From Gammaproteobacteria bacterium (GTDB lineage: Bacteria; Pseudomonadota; Gammaproteobacteria; Steroidobacterales; Rariloculaceae), in NCBI GenBank assembly GCA_022826245.1, contig JAJDVG010000008.1:166626-230625 (forward strand): a stretch of 64,000 nucleotides of DNA, in the 5' to 3' direction. Position 1 is the first letter of the stretch. Each line of letters begins with the position of its first letter. Made by a program: the position numbers and the translations under genes. Below, piece by piece: positions 55,961 to 64,000 of this stretch. The notes under the pieces were generated by a model. It was not told where the DNA came from. It ran no database searches and was given only the letters and a program-made list of their open reading frames with translations.

Positions 55961-57202
55961 CTACTCGTAGCGCAGCGCCTGCGCCGGCGCGACGGCCGCG
56001 GCGCGGCGTGACGGATACACGGTGGCGAGCACCGCGACGAGCAAGGCGAGTATCGGGATCAGCACGACGTCGGCGGTGTGGATCTCCGCCGGTATCTCCG
56101 TCACGTAGTACACGTCGCCGGGCATGATCCTGAAATTGAAGGTCGTCTCGAGCCACGGGACGATCGTCTCCACATTGAGTGCGAGGCCGATACCGAGCAG
56201 CGTGCCGAGCACCGTCCCGGCCAGGCCGATGACCGAACCCTGCACGAAAAAGATGCGCGCGACGCGCTCGGGTTCGAGACCGCAGGTACGCAGGATCGCG
56301 ATGTCCCGCTCCTTCTCCGTAACGACCATCATGAGCGACGCGACGATGTTGAAGGCCGCGACAGCGACGATGAACATGAGGATCACCGTCATCATCGTCT
56401 TCTCGATCCGGATCGCCCGGAAGTAGCTGCGATGCTCCTCGGTCCAGTTCGAATACCGGTACGCATCGCCGAGCGCCCCGCTGACGCGCTGCTGGAACAC
56501 GCCCGCCGCCATCGGCTCGTCGAGCCGGACGGCCAGGCCTTCCGGCCGCTGCCCGAGACCCGCAAGCTCGCTCGCATCGTCGATGTGCACGAGCGCAAGA
56601 TTCGCGTCGTGGTCCTGAATGCCCGCCTCGAACGTGCCGGCAACGACGAAGCCCGCAAGCTTCGGCGCGGGCCGCCCGTTCTCGAAATTCGGCACGAGGA
56701 GGTTGATGCGGCCGCCAACGTCGACGCCGAGGGCGGCCGCGAGAATCCGGCCGAGAACGATGCGCTGCGCGCCGCCCTGTAGCTGCTCGAGCGTTACCGG
56801 GTCGACGATTCGGGCGAAGTCCGAAACGGCGCCCTCTTCGTCCGGATGCACGCCGCGCACGAGGCTCGGCCGCAGGTTCGGACCCGCCGCGAGCATGCCC
56901 TCGATCTGCACGTAAGGCGCAACGCCGACAACGTCTTCGTCCGCTTCAAGCCGGCGCTTGAGATCCGGCCAGTCGGCAATGCCGGCGACAGGCTGAGCGA
57001 CCGTTGCATGCGAACTCATGCTCAACAGCCGCGTGCGAAGTTCGGTCTCGAAACCGTTCATGACCGACAGGATGACGATCAGCGCGGCGACCCCGAGCGC
57101 GATCCCGAGCAGCGATGCCGTACTCATGAACGACACGATCCCGCGGCGCCGCCGAGAGCGCAGATAGCGCAGGCCGACGAAGCATTCGAGCGGCTGGAAC
57201 AT
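55961..57202 (-). CDS. lolC: Lipoprotein-releasing permease LolC/E family, first gene
   Basis: 413 residues, paralogue of the next gene: [52 protein letters not shown] start region, periplasmic domain, then VILMFIVAVAAFNIVASLMMVV and two more helices. Together with LolD extracts outer-membrane lipoproteins and hands them to LolA, whose gene is at 12375-13088. Divergent from mfd, 131 bp apart. Confidence 0.9.
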   Translation of the reverse strand: MFQPLECFVGLRYLRSRRRRGIVSFMSTASLLGIALGVAALIVILSVMNGFETELRTRLLSMSSHATVAQPVAGIADWPDLKRRLEADEDVVGVAPYVQIEGMLAAGPNLRPSLVRGVHPDEEGAVSDFARIVDPVTLEQLQGGAQRIVLGRILAAALGVDVGGRINLLVPNFENGRPAPKLAGFVVAGTFEAGIQDHDANLALVHIDDASELAGLGQRPEGLAVRLDEPMAAGVFQQRVSGALGDAYRYSNWTEEHRSYFRAIRIEKTMMTVILMFIVAVAAFNIVASLMMVVTEKERDIAILRTCGLEPERVARIFFVQGSVIGLAGTVLGTLLGIGLALNVETIVPWLETTFNFRIMPGDVYYVTEIPAEIHTADVVLIPILALLVAVLATVYPSRRAAAVAPAQALRYE

Positions 57203-57333
57203 GGGTCGGGATTAAACCATACGCGACAGGCGGGGCGGGAACGGCAGCGCGGCGCGGCCCGGCCGCCGACAGGGAAGCGGCGGACTGGACCCGCATGGGA
57301 TAATTCGCGACTTTCCGCCCATCTCAAACTCGC

Positions 57334-60300
57334 ATGAACGACGCGAATCCATTGTTCGACCTCAAGCTGCCGGCGCCCGACCGGCCACGCCTCGCCTGGG
57401 GTCGGCTCTTCGGCGCCGCGGCGAGTCTGGCCGCGGCCGAAGCATTGACGCGCCACGACGGGCCGGTCTGCATCGTCGCCCGTTCGGCGAGCGCCGCCGA
57501 ACAGCTCGAGCGGGAACTTGCGTTTTTCAGTGACGAGCATCGGCTCGAACGCTTCATCGATTACGAAACGCTGCCCTATGAATCCATCTCCGCGCCGCAC
57601 GATCTGATCGCGGAGCGCCTCGGCGTGCTGCATCGGCTGGCGAGCGGCGAACCGGTCAAGCTAGTCGTGCACGCCGAAGCCCTGCTCAATCGGCTGCCGC
57701 CGCCGCAGTTTGTGCTGACCCGGTCTCTGCGCCTGAAGGTGGGTCAACAGGTCGATCGGCAAGCCCTCACGACGCGGCTTGCCGAACACGGCTACCTGCG
57801 CGTGGAGCAGGTGGCCGAGGCCGGGGAAATCGCACTGCGCGGCGCGGTGACCGACATCTTTCCGAGCGGCGCCGGGAAACCCGTGCGCGTCGAATTCTTC
57901 GACGACTTCATCGAGAGCCTGCGCACTTTCGATCCCGACAGCCAGCGTACCGTCGCCGCGACGGACTCGGTTCGCGTGCTGCCGGCGCGCGAGTTCCCGT
58001 TCGACGAGGACGGCATACGCGGCTTCCGGCACCGGTTCCGGGACCGATTTCCCGTCGCCCCGGGACGCTGTCCCGTTTATCGGGACATTTCCGACGCGCT
58101 GCTGCCGGCCGGCATCGAGTACTACCTGCCGCTGTTCTTCGACGCGACCGCCTCCCTGTTCGACTACCTGCCGGGCAACACGCTGCTCATCCGCATGGAG
58201 AGCGCGTTCGACGGTCTGGACGCAGGCTGGCAGCTCGTCGAGGAGCGCTTCTCGGAACTCGACGGCAATACGGAGCGCCCGATCCTCGCTCCGGACCAGG
58301 CTTTCTGGCCGCCGGATCACCTCAAACAGCACGCCGAGGCGCTGCTTGTGCTCGACCTCACCTCACGGCGCGGCGGCGCGGCCGGCATCGAGACGCTCGA
58401 TGCGGACACAGCGCACGCAGCAGGCTCCGGCGTCGAGACGCTCGATGCCGGGACCGCGCACGTGGCCGGTTCGGGCGTCAACCGCGGCGTCGACAGCGGC
58501 ACCGACCGCATCGCCCGCTGGCTCGACGGCGCCGACGAGGGCGAGCGCACGCTGTTGCTTGCGTCCTCGCCGGGCCGCCGGGAAATGCTGCGCGAACTCG
58601 TGGCGGGACGCGGTTACCGGCCCGAAACCGTGCCCGGCTGGCGGCATTTTCTGGGTTCCGACGCCCCGCTCTGCATCGCGGCCGGCGAACTCGAAGAGGG
58701 TCTGCGTCTGCCCGCCAGGGGCTTGCGCGTCGTCACGGCGCGGCAACTGCGCATGGAGCGGCCGCGCCAGCGCACGCGCCGCAGGCGTCCGGCCCGCGAT
58801 CCCGAAGCGCTCATTCGCGAGCTTGCGGATCTCAGGGTCGGCGCTCCGGTCGTCCACGAGGACTACGGGATCGGCCGCTACCGGGGGCTCGCGACGCTCG
58901 ATGTCGACGACGTTCCGACCGAGTTTCTCGTGCTCGAGTACGCGGACGAGGACAAGCTCTACGTCCCGGTGCACGATCTGCGCCTCGTGACGCGCTACAG
59001 CGGCGCGGCGCCCGAGGAGGCGCCGCTGCACCGGCTGGGCTCCGATCAATGGGCGCGGGCCAGGCGCAAGGCCGAACGGCAGGCACGCGACGTGGCGGCG
59101 GAACTGTTGAATCTCTACGCTCAGCGCGCCGCCAGGACCGGCGCCAGCCTGAACTGCGAGCAGGCGTCCTACGAGCGCTTCGCGGGCGAGTTCCCGTTCG
59201 AGGAAACCGACGACCAGGCGGCGGCCATCGACCAGGTCCTGGCGGACCTGGCGAGCGAGCGGCCGATGGACAGGGTCGTCTGCGGCGATGTCGGTTTCGG
59301 CAAGACCGAGGTCGCGCTGCGCGCGGCCTTCGTGGCCGCGTTCGCGGGCCATCAGGTCGCGATGCTCGTCCCGACGACGCTGCTCGCGCAGCAGCACTTC
59401 AGGACGTTTACGGACCGCTTCGTCGACTGGCCGGTCAACGTGGAACTGCTGTCGCGGTTCCGCAGCGCGAAGGAAGTGCGCGACGTCCTCGACCGGCTCA
59501 AGAGAGGCGCGGTCGATATCGTGATCGGCACGCACCGGCTCCTGCAGCCCGATCTTCACTTCAGCAAGCTCGGTCTCGTCATCGTCGACGAAGAGCACCG
59601 CTTCGGCGTCAAGCACAAGGAACGTCTCAAACGCCTGCGCGCCGAGGTCGACATGCTCACGCTGACCGCCACGCCCATTCCGCGAACCCTCAACATGACG
59701 CTCGGCGGCCTCCGCGACCTGACGATCATCGCCACGCCGCCCGCCGAACGGCTGTCCGTCAGAACGTTCGTCGGCGAGTGGACCAACCAGGGCATCCGCG
59801 AGGCCGTCCTGCGCGAACTCAGGCGCGGCGGCCAGGTGTTCTTCGTCCACAACCGCGTGGAGGACATCGAAACCCAGGCGACGAAGCTGCGCGCGCTGCT
59901 GCCGGAAACGGACATCCGCGTCGCGCATGGCCAGATGTCCGAACGCGCGCTCGAAAGCGTCATGCTCGATTTCTACCACCGGCGGTTCAGCGTGCTCGTC
60001 TGCAGCACGATCATCGAGAGCGGCATCGACATCCCGACCGCAAACACGATGATCGTCAACCGCGCCGACCGCCTGGGCCTCGCTCAACTGCATCAGTTGC
60101 GGGGCCGCGTCGGGCGCTCGCATCACCAGGCCTACGCCTATCTCATCGCACCGCCGCTGCGCGCGCTCACCGCCGATGCGGCGAAACGCCTCGAAGCGAT
60201 CGCTTCGCTCGAGGATCTCGGCTCCGGGTTCATGGTCGCGACCCACGATCTGGAGATCCGCGGCGCCGGCGAACTGCTCGGCGAGGGCCAGAGCGGCGAC

Positions 60301-60861
60301 ATCCAGGCGATCGGCTTCACGCTCTACAACGAACTGCTGGCGCGCGCCGTGGCCAGCCTGCGCGACGGGCGCGAACCGGAACTCGAGGACCCTTTCATGC
60401 ACGGCCCCGAGATCGAAACGGGTCTGTCGGCGCTCATCCCCGAGGACTACATGCCCGATGTGCACATGCGGCTCGTTCACTACAAGCGCATCGCAGGCGC
60501 CGATACCGGCGACGAACTCGACGAGCTCAAGGTCGAGCTCATCGACCGCTTCGGCCTGCTGCCGCAGCCGACCCACACGCTGTTTGCGATTGCCCGTCTC
60601 AAGCTGCTCGCCCAGCGGCTCGGCATCGTCAAGATCCAGGCGGGCAGCAACGGCGGCCTGCTCAGGTTCGGCGAGCGCGCGTCCGTGTCGCCTGTCGCGC
60701 TCGTCAATCTTGTCGAGGACGAGCCCGCGGTCTTTCGCCTCGACGGATCGTTCAAGCTGCGCTTCTCGATGGATCTTGGGGAGGACGAGGAACGTATCCG
60801 CTACATCGAGGAAATCCTCAGTCGTCTTGGGGCCGTCGACACCACGTCCGAGGCGGCCTGA
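57334..60861 (+). CDS. mfd: Transcription-repair coupling factor Mfd
   Basis: 1175 residues. Removes stalled RNA polymerase and recruits UvrA. UvrB-like N-terminal module (DGPVCIVARSASAAEQLERELAFF), RNA-polymerase interaction domain (GAPVVHEDYGIGRYRGLATLDV), RecG-like helicase motor with Walker A CGDVGFGKTE, DEEHRFGVKHKERL and TATPIPRTLNM, and C-terminal TRCF domain. It contains an unusual 15-residue tandem repeat around residues 352-381. Confidence 0.98.
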   Translation: MNDANPLFDLKLPAPDRPRLAWGRLFGAAASLAAAEALTRHDGPVCIVARSASAAEQLERELAFFSDEHRLERFIDYETLPYESISAPHDLIAERLGVLHRLASGEPVKLVVHAEALLNRLPPPQFVLTRSLRLKVGQQVDRQALTTRLAEHGYLRVEQVAEAGEIALRGAVTDIFPSGAGKPVRVEFFDDFIESLRTFDPDSQRTVAATDSVRVLPAREFPFDEDGIRGFRHRFRDRFPVAPGRCPVYRDISDALLPAGIEYYLPLFFDATASLFDYLPGNTLLIRMESAFDGLDAGWQLVEERFSELDGNTERPILAPDQAFWPPDHLKQHAEALLVLDLTSRRGGAAGIETLDADTAHAAGSGVETLDAGTAHVAGSGVNRGVDSGTDRIARWLDGADEGERTLLLASSPGRREMLRELVAGRGYRPETVPGWRHFLGSDAPLCIAAGELEEGLRLPARGLRVVTARQLRMERPRQRTRRRRPARDPEALIRELADLRVGAPVVHEDYGIGRYRGLATLDVDDVPTEFLVLEYADEDKLYVPVHDLRLVTRYSGAAPEEAPLHRLGSDQWARARRKAERQARDVAAELLNLYAQRAARTGASLNCEQASYERFAGEFPFEETDDQAAAIDQVLADLASERPMDRVVCGDVGFGKTEVALRAAFVAAFAGHQVAMLVPTTLLAQQHFRTFTDRFVDWPVNVELLSRFRSAKEVRDVLDRLKRGAVDIVIGTHRLLQPDLHFSKLGLVIVDEEHRFGVKHKERLKRLRAEVDMLTLTATPIPRTLNMTLGGLRDLTIIATPPAERLSVRTFVGEWTNQGIREAVLRELRRGGQVFFVHNRVEDIETQATKLRALLPETDIRVAHGQMSERALESVMLDFYHRRFSVLVCSTIIESGIDIPTANTMIVNRADRLGLAQLHQLRGRVGRSHHQAYAYLIAPPLRALTADAAKRLEAIASLEDLGSGFMVATHDLEIRGAGELLGEGQSGDIQAIGFTLYNELLARAVASLRDGREPELEDPFMHGPEIETGLSALIPEDYMPDVHMRLVHYKRIAGADTGDELDELKVELIDRFGLLPQPTHTLFAIARLKLLAQRLGIVKIQAGSNGGLLRFGERASVSPVALVNLVEDEPAVFRLDGSFKLRFSMDLGEDEERIRYIEEILSRLGAVDTTSEAA
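58387..58476 (+). repeat. 45-bp in-frame tandem repeat inside mfd
   Basis: Two copies, 58387-58431 and 58432-58476, encode [IV]ETLDA[DG]TAH[AV]AGSG twice. The insertion lies in the linker before the D3 region of Mfd and keeps frame. Confidence 0.9.
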
Positions 60862-61000
60862 GCGCGGCGCGAGACGCGCGATTGCCATGTTCGCGTCTGC
60901 CACGACGTAGACACGGGTCCGAAACAGCCTGAGCGCGATGCATCGCGCGCGATGGCCGCGTTCGCTCCGCCGCGACGTTGACACGGGCCCGAACGGTCGG
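60860..61000. repeat. About 70-bp imperfect tandem repeat between mfd and csiV
   Basis: The 70-bp units 60860-60929 and 60930-61000 share CGACGT[AT]GACACGGG[TC]CCGAA and GAGCGCG blocks. The second unit contains TTGACA (60978-60983). A TATAAT at 61017-61022 lies only 6 bp before the csiV start codon. No gene is in this gap. Confidence 0.6.
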
Positions 61001-61028
61001 ACCGCGATGCCGTCGCTATAATCGAGCC

Positions 61029-62327
61029 ATGATGCGGCACGCCATCATGTCCACCACCACTGCGCTGTTCGGGCTCGGTCTCGCCGGCCCTGCGGCGCCC
61101 CAGGGCGCGCCCGGCGGCGGCGAACCGGCTGGAAATGCGGGTCCCGAGCGCACGCGCTATCACGTGGAGGTGATCGTCTTCGCGAACGCGGCTCTCGATC
61201 CGGCCGAAGAGGCGTTCGAATACGAGGCCGAGCGGCGGCACATCGAGCTCCCCGTAGCGTTGCCGGCGCCGCCGCTTGCGCCCGTGCCGGAAGTCACATG
61301 GGCGTATCCGGAGGATGAAGACGACGAAAGCGAGCCCGTTCCGGGCATCGTGACGTTTCAGGGCAGGATCGTTGGCGTCGGCCGGCAATTGCCCGAACCA
61401 CGGCAGGCGCCGTCCGACCGGCCCCGACTCGTGCTCGAAGGGATTCGCAGACCCATGCCCGAACTCAAGCCCGTGCCGAGGCTCGCGCTCGGTCCCGACG
61501 GGCTCGTCTCCGCCTCGCCCGAGATCGCCGTGGAAGCGCCGCCCGAGATGCTCGTAACGGTGGCGAGAACCTTCGCGATCCCGCCGCTGCTCGAGCTTCC
61601 GGAACCGCCGCCCGTCGAGCCTCCGGTCGTGCCGGTCGTGCCGCTCGTCGGCCCGATCGCCCCGGAGCCGCTCGTGGCCGAGCAGCCCGTCGACGATGCG
61701 CTTGTCGAGGATGAACCCGCCGAACCTGCCGCAACGGAAGCGGCGCCCCGCTACGCCGACGAACTCGATCGCGAATTCGCTTACATCGCGGACGGCGACT
61801 CGACCGCGCGAACGTTCCGTTACCGGGTATTGCGCAGCGACGAACTCAGGCTCGCCAACTCCTATGCGCGACTCGGGCGGCTCGCAGGCTACGAGCCGCT
61901 GCTGCACGCCGGCTGGTCCCAGGAAGGGCTCGGCGAATCCGAAGTGGCGCCGCTCCCGCTCTCGCTCCTCGGCGCGGCCAACCCGGCCGGGACGATTCAA
62001 CTGCACCTGCAGCGATTCCTGCATCTCACGCTCGACCTCGACTACCGCCACGCGCCGCGCCGCCGTCCGGGCTCGCCGCCGCCGGGCGCCGTCCCGTCCG
62101 TCCCGTCATCCGGATCCGCAGTCCCGGTCGCGCCCGCAGCCCCCGGCGGGCTCCGCGAGATCGAACTTGCGCCGCGCTACTACATCGACGAAAACCGCCG
62201 CACGCGCAGCGGCGACCTGAACTATTTCGACCACCCGGCTTTCGGCGTGCTCGTGATCGTCACGCCGGCCCCGGAAGCGCCCGAGGCAACGGGCGAGGAC
62301 TCGGAAGACGGCAGACCCGCCGCTTGA
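61029..62327 (+). CDS. CsiV family periplasmic protein
   Basis: 432 residues. Signal-like N-terminus, then RYHVEVIVFANAALDPAEE, a feature of the CsiV family, a long Pro/Glu-rich middle (residues about 160-245), and the conserved C-terminus RFLHLTLDLDYR and RTRSGDLNYFDHPAFGVLVIVTP. In Pseudoalteromonas-like and Vibrio relatives CsiV is an outer-membrane-associated sensor of peptidoglycan or D-amino acids. It follows mfd, a conserved pairing. The start could also be one of two close downstream ATGs. Confidence 0.8.
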   Translation: MMRHAIMSTTTALFGLGLAGPAAPQGAPGGGEPAGNAGPERTRYHVEVIVFANAALDPAEEAFEYEAERRHIELPVALPAPPLAPVPEVTWAYPEDEDDESEPVPGIVTFQGRIVGVGRQLPEPRQAPSDRPRLVLEGIRRPMPELKPVPRLALGPDGLVSASPEIAVEAPPEMLVTVARTFAIPPLLELPEPPPVEPPVVPVVPLVGPIAPEPLVAEQPVDDALVEDEPAEPAATEAAPRYADELDREFAYIADGDSTARTFRYRVLRSDELRLANSYARLGRLAGYEPLLHAGWSQEGLGESEVAPLPLSLLGAANPAGTIQLHLQRFLHLTLDLDYRHAPRRRPGSPPPGAVPSVPSSGSAVPVAPAAPGGLREIELAPRYYIDENRRTRSGDLNYFDHPAFGVLVIVTPAPEAPEATGEDSEDGRPAA

Positions 62328-62355
62328 CCGGCTCGCGGACGCCGGTCGCTTCAGG

Positions 62356-63111
62356 TCAAACCGCGTCGCGCAGAAGCTGCGGCAGGAGCGCCTCGAGCAG
62401 TTCCGCGACCCGAGCCATCCCGTCCGTCACGGACCGCTCGATCTCCGCGTGAATCGGCGCCGCGCCCGGCGAACGCCCGGCCGCGTGGTTGACGGCGACC
62501 GCCAGCAACGCGTAGTCGATGCCGAGTTCCCGGGCCAGCACCGCCTCGGGCATCGCCGTCATCCCGACCATCGTGCAGCCGTCGCGTTCCAAACGGTCGA
62601 CCTCTGCCGCGGTTTCGAGCCGCGGCCCTTGTGTGACGCCGTAGACTCCGCGCCGGATCGAATGCCCGCAGGCTACGGCTGCACCGGCGATCGCGCCCCT
62701 CAGGATCGGATCGAACGGTTCGGTGAAGTCGACGTGACGCGTTTCCAGGTCGTCGCCTTCGCCAAAGCTCGACTCGCGGCCGGCGGTGTAGTCGATGAGT
62801 TGATCCGGGATGGCGAGCGTGCCGGGTTCGAAGCCCGCCTCAATGGCGCCGACAAGGTTGACGCCGATCAGGCGCCGTACACCGGCGTCATGGAGGGCCC
62901 GAACGTTGGCGCGGTAGTTGACCGCATGCGGCGGTATCGTCGAGTCCGTGCCGTGCCGCGCGATGCAGGCGAGACGGCGGTCCGCGATCTCGACGGTCAG
63001 CACGCGACTCGACGGCGTCCCGTACGGCGTCGCGACCGACTCGCTCGTGACGATGCGCGGCGCCAGCGCAGTCAGGCCGCTGCCGACGATCAGGCCAACG
63101 TCGCCGCTCAT
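62356..63111 (-). CDS. S-methyl-5'-thioinosine/purine phosphorylase (MTAP family)
   Basis: 251 residues from ATG 63111. Starts GLIVGSGLTAL, with PHAVNYRANVRALHDAGVRRLIGVNLVGAI, YGVTQGPRLETAAEVDRLERDG and CTMVGMTAMPEAVLARELGIDYALLAV, the nucleoside phosphorylase pattern. In Pseudomonas the homologue cleaves methylthioinosine in purine salvage. ATGA overlap with the phosphoribosyltransferase gene upstream suggests a shared salvage route. Confidence 0.9.
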   Translation of the reverse strand: MSGDVGLIVGSGLTALAPRIVTSESVATPYGTPSSRVLTVEIADRRLACIARHGTDSTIPPHAVNYRANVRALHDAGVRRLIGVNLVGAIEAGFEPGTLAIPDQLIDYTAGRESSFGEGDDLETRHVDFTEPFDPILRGAIAGAAVACGHSIRRGVYGVTQGPRLETAAEVDRLERDGCTMVGMTAMPEAVLARELGIDYALLAVAVNHAAGRSPGAAPIHAEIERSVTDGMARVAELLEALLPQLLRDAV

Positions 63112-63662
63112 GAGGTTCGCACCGCGTAGAGCGCCGGCAAGCCGCGCCAGTATCCCTTGTAGTCCATTCCGCAGCCGAACAGAAAAGCGTCCTCCGTCGT
63201 GACGATGCCGACGAAGTCCGCCTGCAACCGGGAAGACTCTCCGCCGACATTCTTGTCGACGAGCACGGCGATCGACATGGAAGCGACACCGAGCCGTTCC
63301 AGCCTGGCGCCGAGGTCCTCGAGCGTCGCGCCATGATCGAGTATATCGTCGACAATGAGCACGGTTCGTCCGGCAAGCGCCGCGTCCGGTTCCACGAGCC
63401 ACTCCACGGGACCGCCCGTCAGGCGATCGCCGTAGCGGCTCGCGTGGACATAGGCGAACTCGTACGGAAAGTCGAAGTGTCCGCACAACCTCACGGCAGT
63501 GAAGGCGCCGCCGTTCATGATGGCGAGGATGACCGGATTTGCCGTCGCGAACTGTGCTTCGATCCGCCTCGCCATCGCGGCGATCCTGCGCTCGACCTCC
63601 TGCGCCGACACGACCTGCCGGGCTTCGCGACGCACACGTGCGATTGCTTCGTCCAGTGCCAT
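63108..63662 (-). CDS. hpt: Hypoxanthine-guanine phosphoribosyltransferase
   Basis: 184 residues. PRPP-binding motif TVLIVDDILDHGATL and the early ILAIMNGGAFTAV, the base-binding VTTEDAFLFGCGMDYKGYWRGLPALYAV. Converts hypoxanthine or guanine to IMP or GMP; the neighbour phosphorylase would supply the free base. Start ATG 63662 (MALDEAIARV). Confidence 0.93.
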   Translation of the reverse strand: MALDEAIARVRREARQVVSAQEVERRIAAMARRIEAQFATANPVILAIMNGGAFTAVRLCGHFDFPYEFAYVHASRYGDRLTGGPVEWLVEPDAALAGRTVLIVDDILDHGATLEDLGARLERLGVASMSIAVLVDKNVGGESSRLQADFVGIVTTEDAFLFGCGMDYKGYWRGLPALYAVRTS

Positions 63663-63666
63663 CGGC

Positions 63667-64000
63667 CTACTCCCCGAAATCGAAGCCTTGCGATGCTGAA
63701 AGTTCCGCAAGCGCGGCCCTGACCTTGCGCCACTCGGGCGAGGCCCTGAGTTCGTCCCACGACGGGGTATCGCCGCCGCGCAGCCGCATGAGGCGGAACT
63801 GGCCGGCCGGATTGACGTAACCGTCGAACTCCGCGAGCAGCGCCGGTATCTCCTCCGGCACGTTGCAGACGAGCACGAGGTCGCAGTCCGCATCGAGAGC
63901 CTAGCGCACGCGTTCGACGACCCCGCCCGCGGCCGCGGCGCCCGCCATCACCAAATAGTGGGAGATGACGGCGCCGGAGTAACCCATCTAGCCGCGTAGA
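63667..64000 (-). pseudogene. nagZ: Degraded nagZ (beta-N-acetylhexosaminidase) fragment, partial
   Basis: In one frame the complement reads MGYSGAVISHYLVMAGAAAAGG, VVERVR, stop TAG (63901-63903), then ALDADCDLVLVCNVPEE to the end at 63667. Intact NagZ proteins read GYxGAVFSDDLSMxGA and ALDAGCDMVLVCN. A second TAG sits directly before the MGYSG Met. The catalytic nucleophile Asp of SDDL is replaced (SHYL). hpt-nagZ adjacency is usual in pseudomonads. Two stops and several changes within 100 bp of the edge mean real decay or poor contig-end sequence. Confidence 0.72.

Noticed and set aside
58363..60984. 873-codon minus-strand open frame opposite mfd
   Set aside because: The sense strand encodes a complete Mfd with all motifs; the antisense product has no recognisable domain.

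Overview
The window looks like the chromosome of a high-GC gammaproteobacterium. The neighbourhoods yceD-rpmF-plsX-fabH, lolC/E-lolD-comEC-exbB-exbD-msbA-lpxK-kdsB-ptp, clpS-clpA with infA and aat, mfd-csiV, and mtip-hpt-nagZ are all typical of that class. The species cannot be named from the sequence. No rRNA, tRNA, CRISPR array or transposase was found.

Positions 1-10.5 kb are accessory and hold the most unusual content, a microcin-like export locus. A C39-peptidase ABC exporter (cut by the left edge) and a HlyD/CvaA-type adaptor provide a secretion route. Three minus-strand modules each carry a precursor peptide of 96-100 residues, a 60-69 residue two-helix membrane protein and a related GC-rich hairpin. 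The three precursors share a 39-residue leader ending MRELSxxELLLVSG(G/A), with the motif at identical residue numbers. The peptide of module 1 seems to start at ATT. Two beta-lactamase-fold enzymes frame the adaptor gene, and both have cysteine in place of the nucleophilic serine (CxxK instead of SxxK). A 63-codon in-frame remnant of the first enzyme lies upstream of module 1, and a decayed DUF2335-like gene lies between modules 2 and 3, so the array grew by segmental duplication. An AMP-forming acyl-CoA synthetase ends the region.

Positions 10.6-36.5 kb are mostly housekeeping: serS, vanZ-like, lolA, ftsK, a GNAT-fold protein, aat, infA, clpA, clpS, then a short type II secretion operon gspC-D-E-F that stops after gspF. 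A complete lexA-imuA-imuB-dnaE2 SOS mutagenesis operon follows, behind LexA operators. Next come a small Lpp-like lipoprotein, a periplasmic L,D-transpeptidase and fabH-plsX-rpmF-yceD.

Positions 36.5-42.4 kb hold maf, a nitrile hydratase operon (alpha with the cobalt-type CTLCSC motif, beta, activator), a periplasmic cupin, a putative HELGH zinc protein, an exported protein-isoaspartate methyltransferase, a DUF6152 protein and rluC. Positions 42.4-64 kb hold rne with a long 5' leader, the envelope operon (LPS, lipoprotein sorting, ExbBD, ComEC), mfd, csiV and purine salvage genes. REP/BIME-like palindromes provide or touch the stop codons of the ptp and msbA genes. At the extreme right edge nagZ carries two in-frame stops and has lost its catalytic motif, either as a real pseudogene or because of low-quality contig-end sequence.
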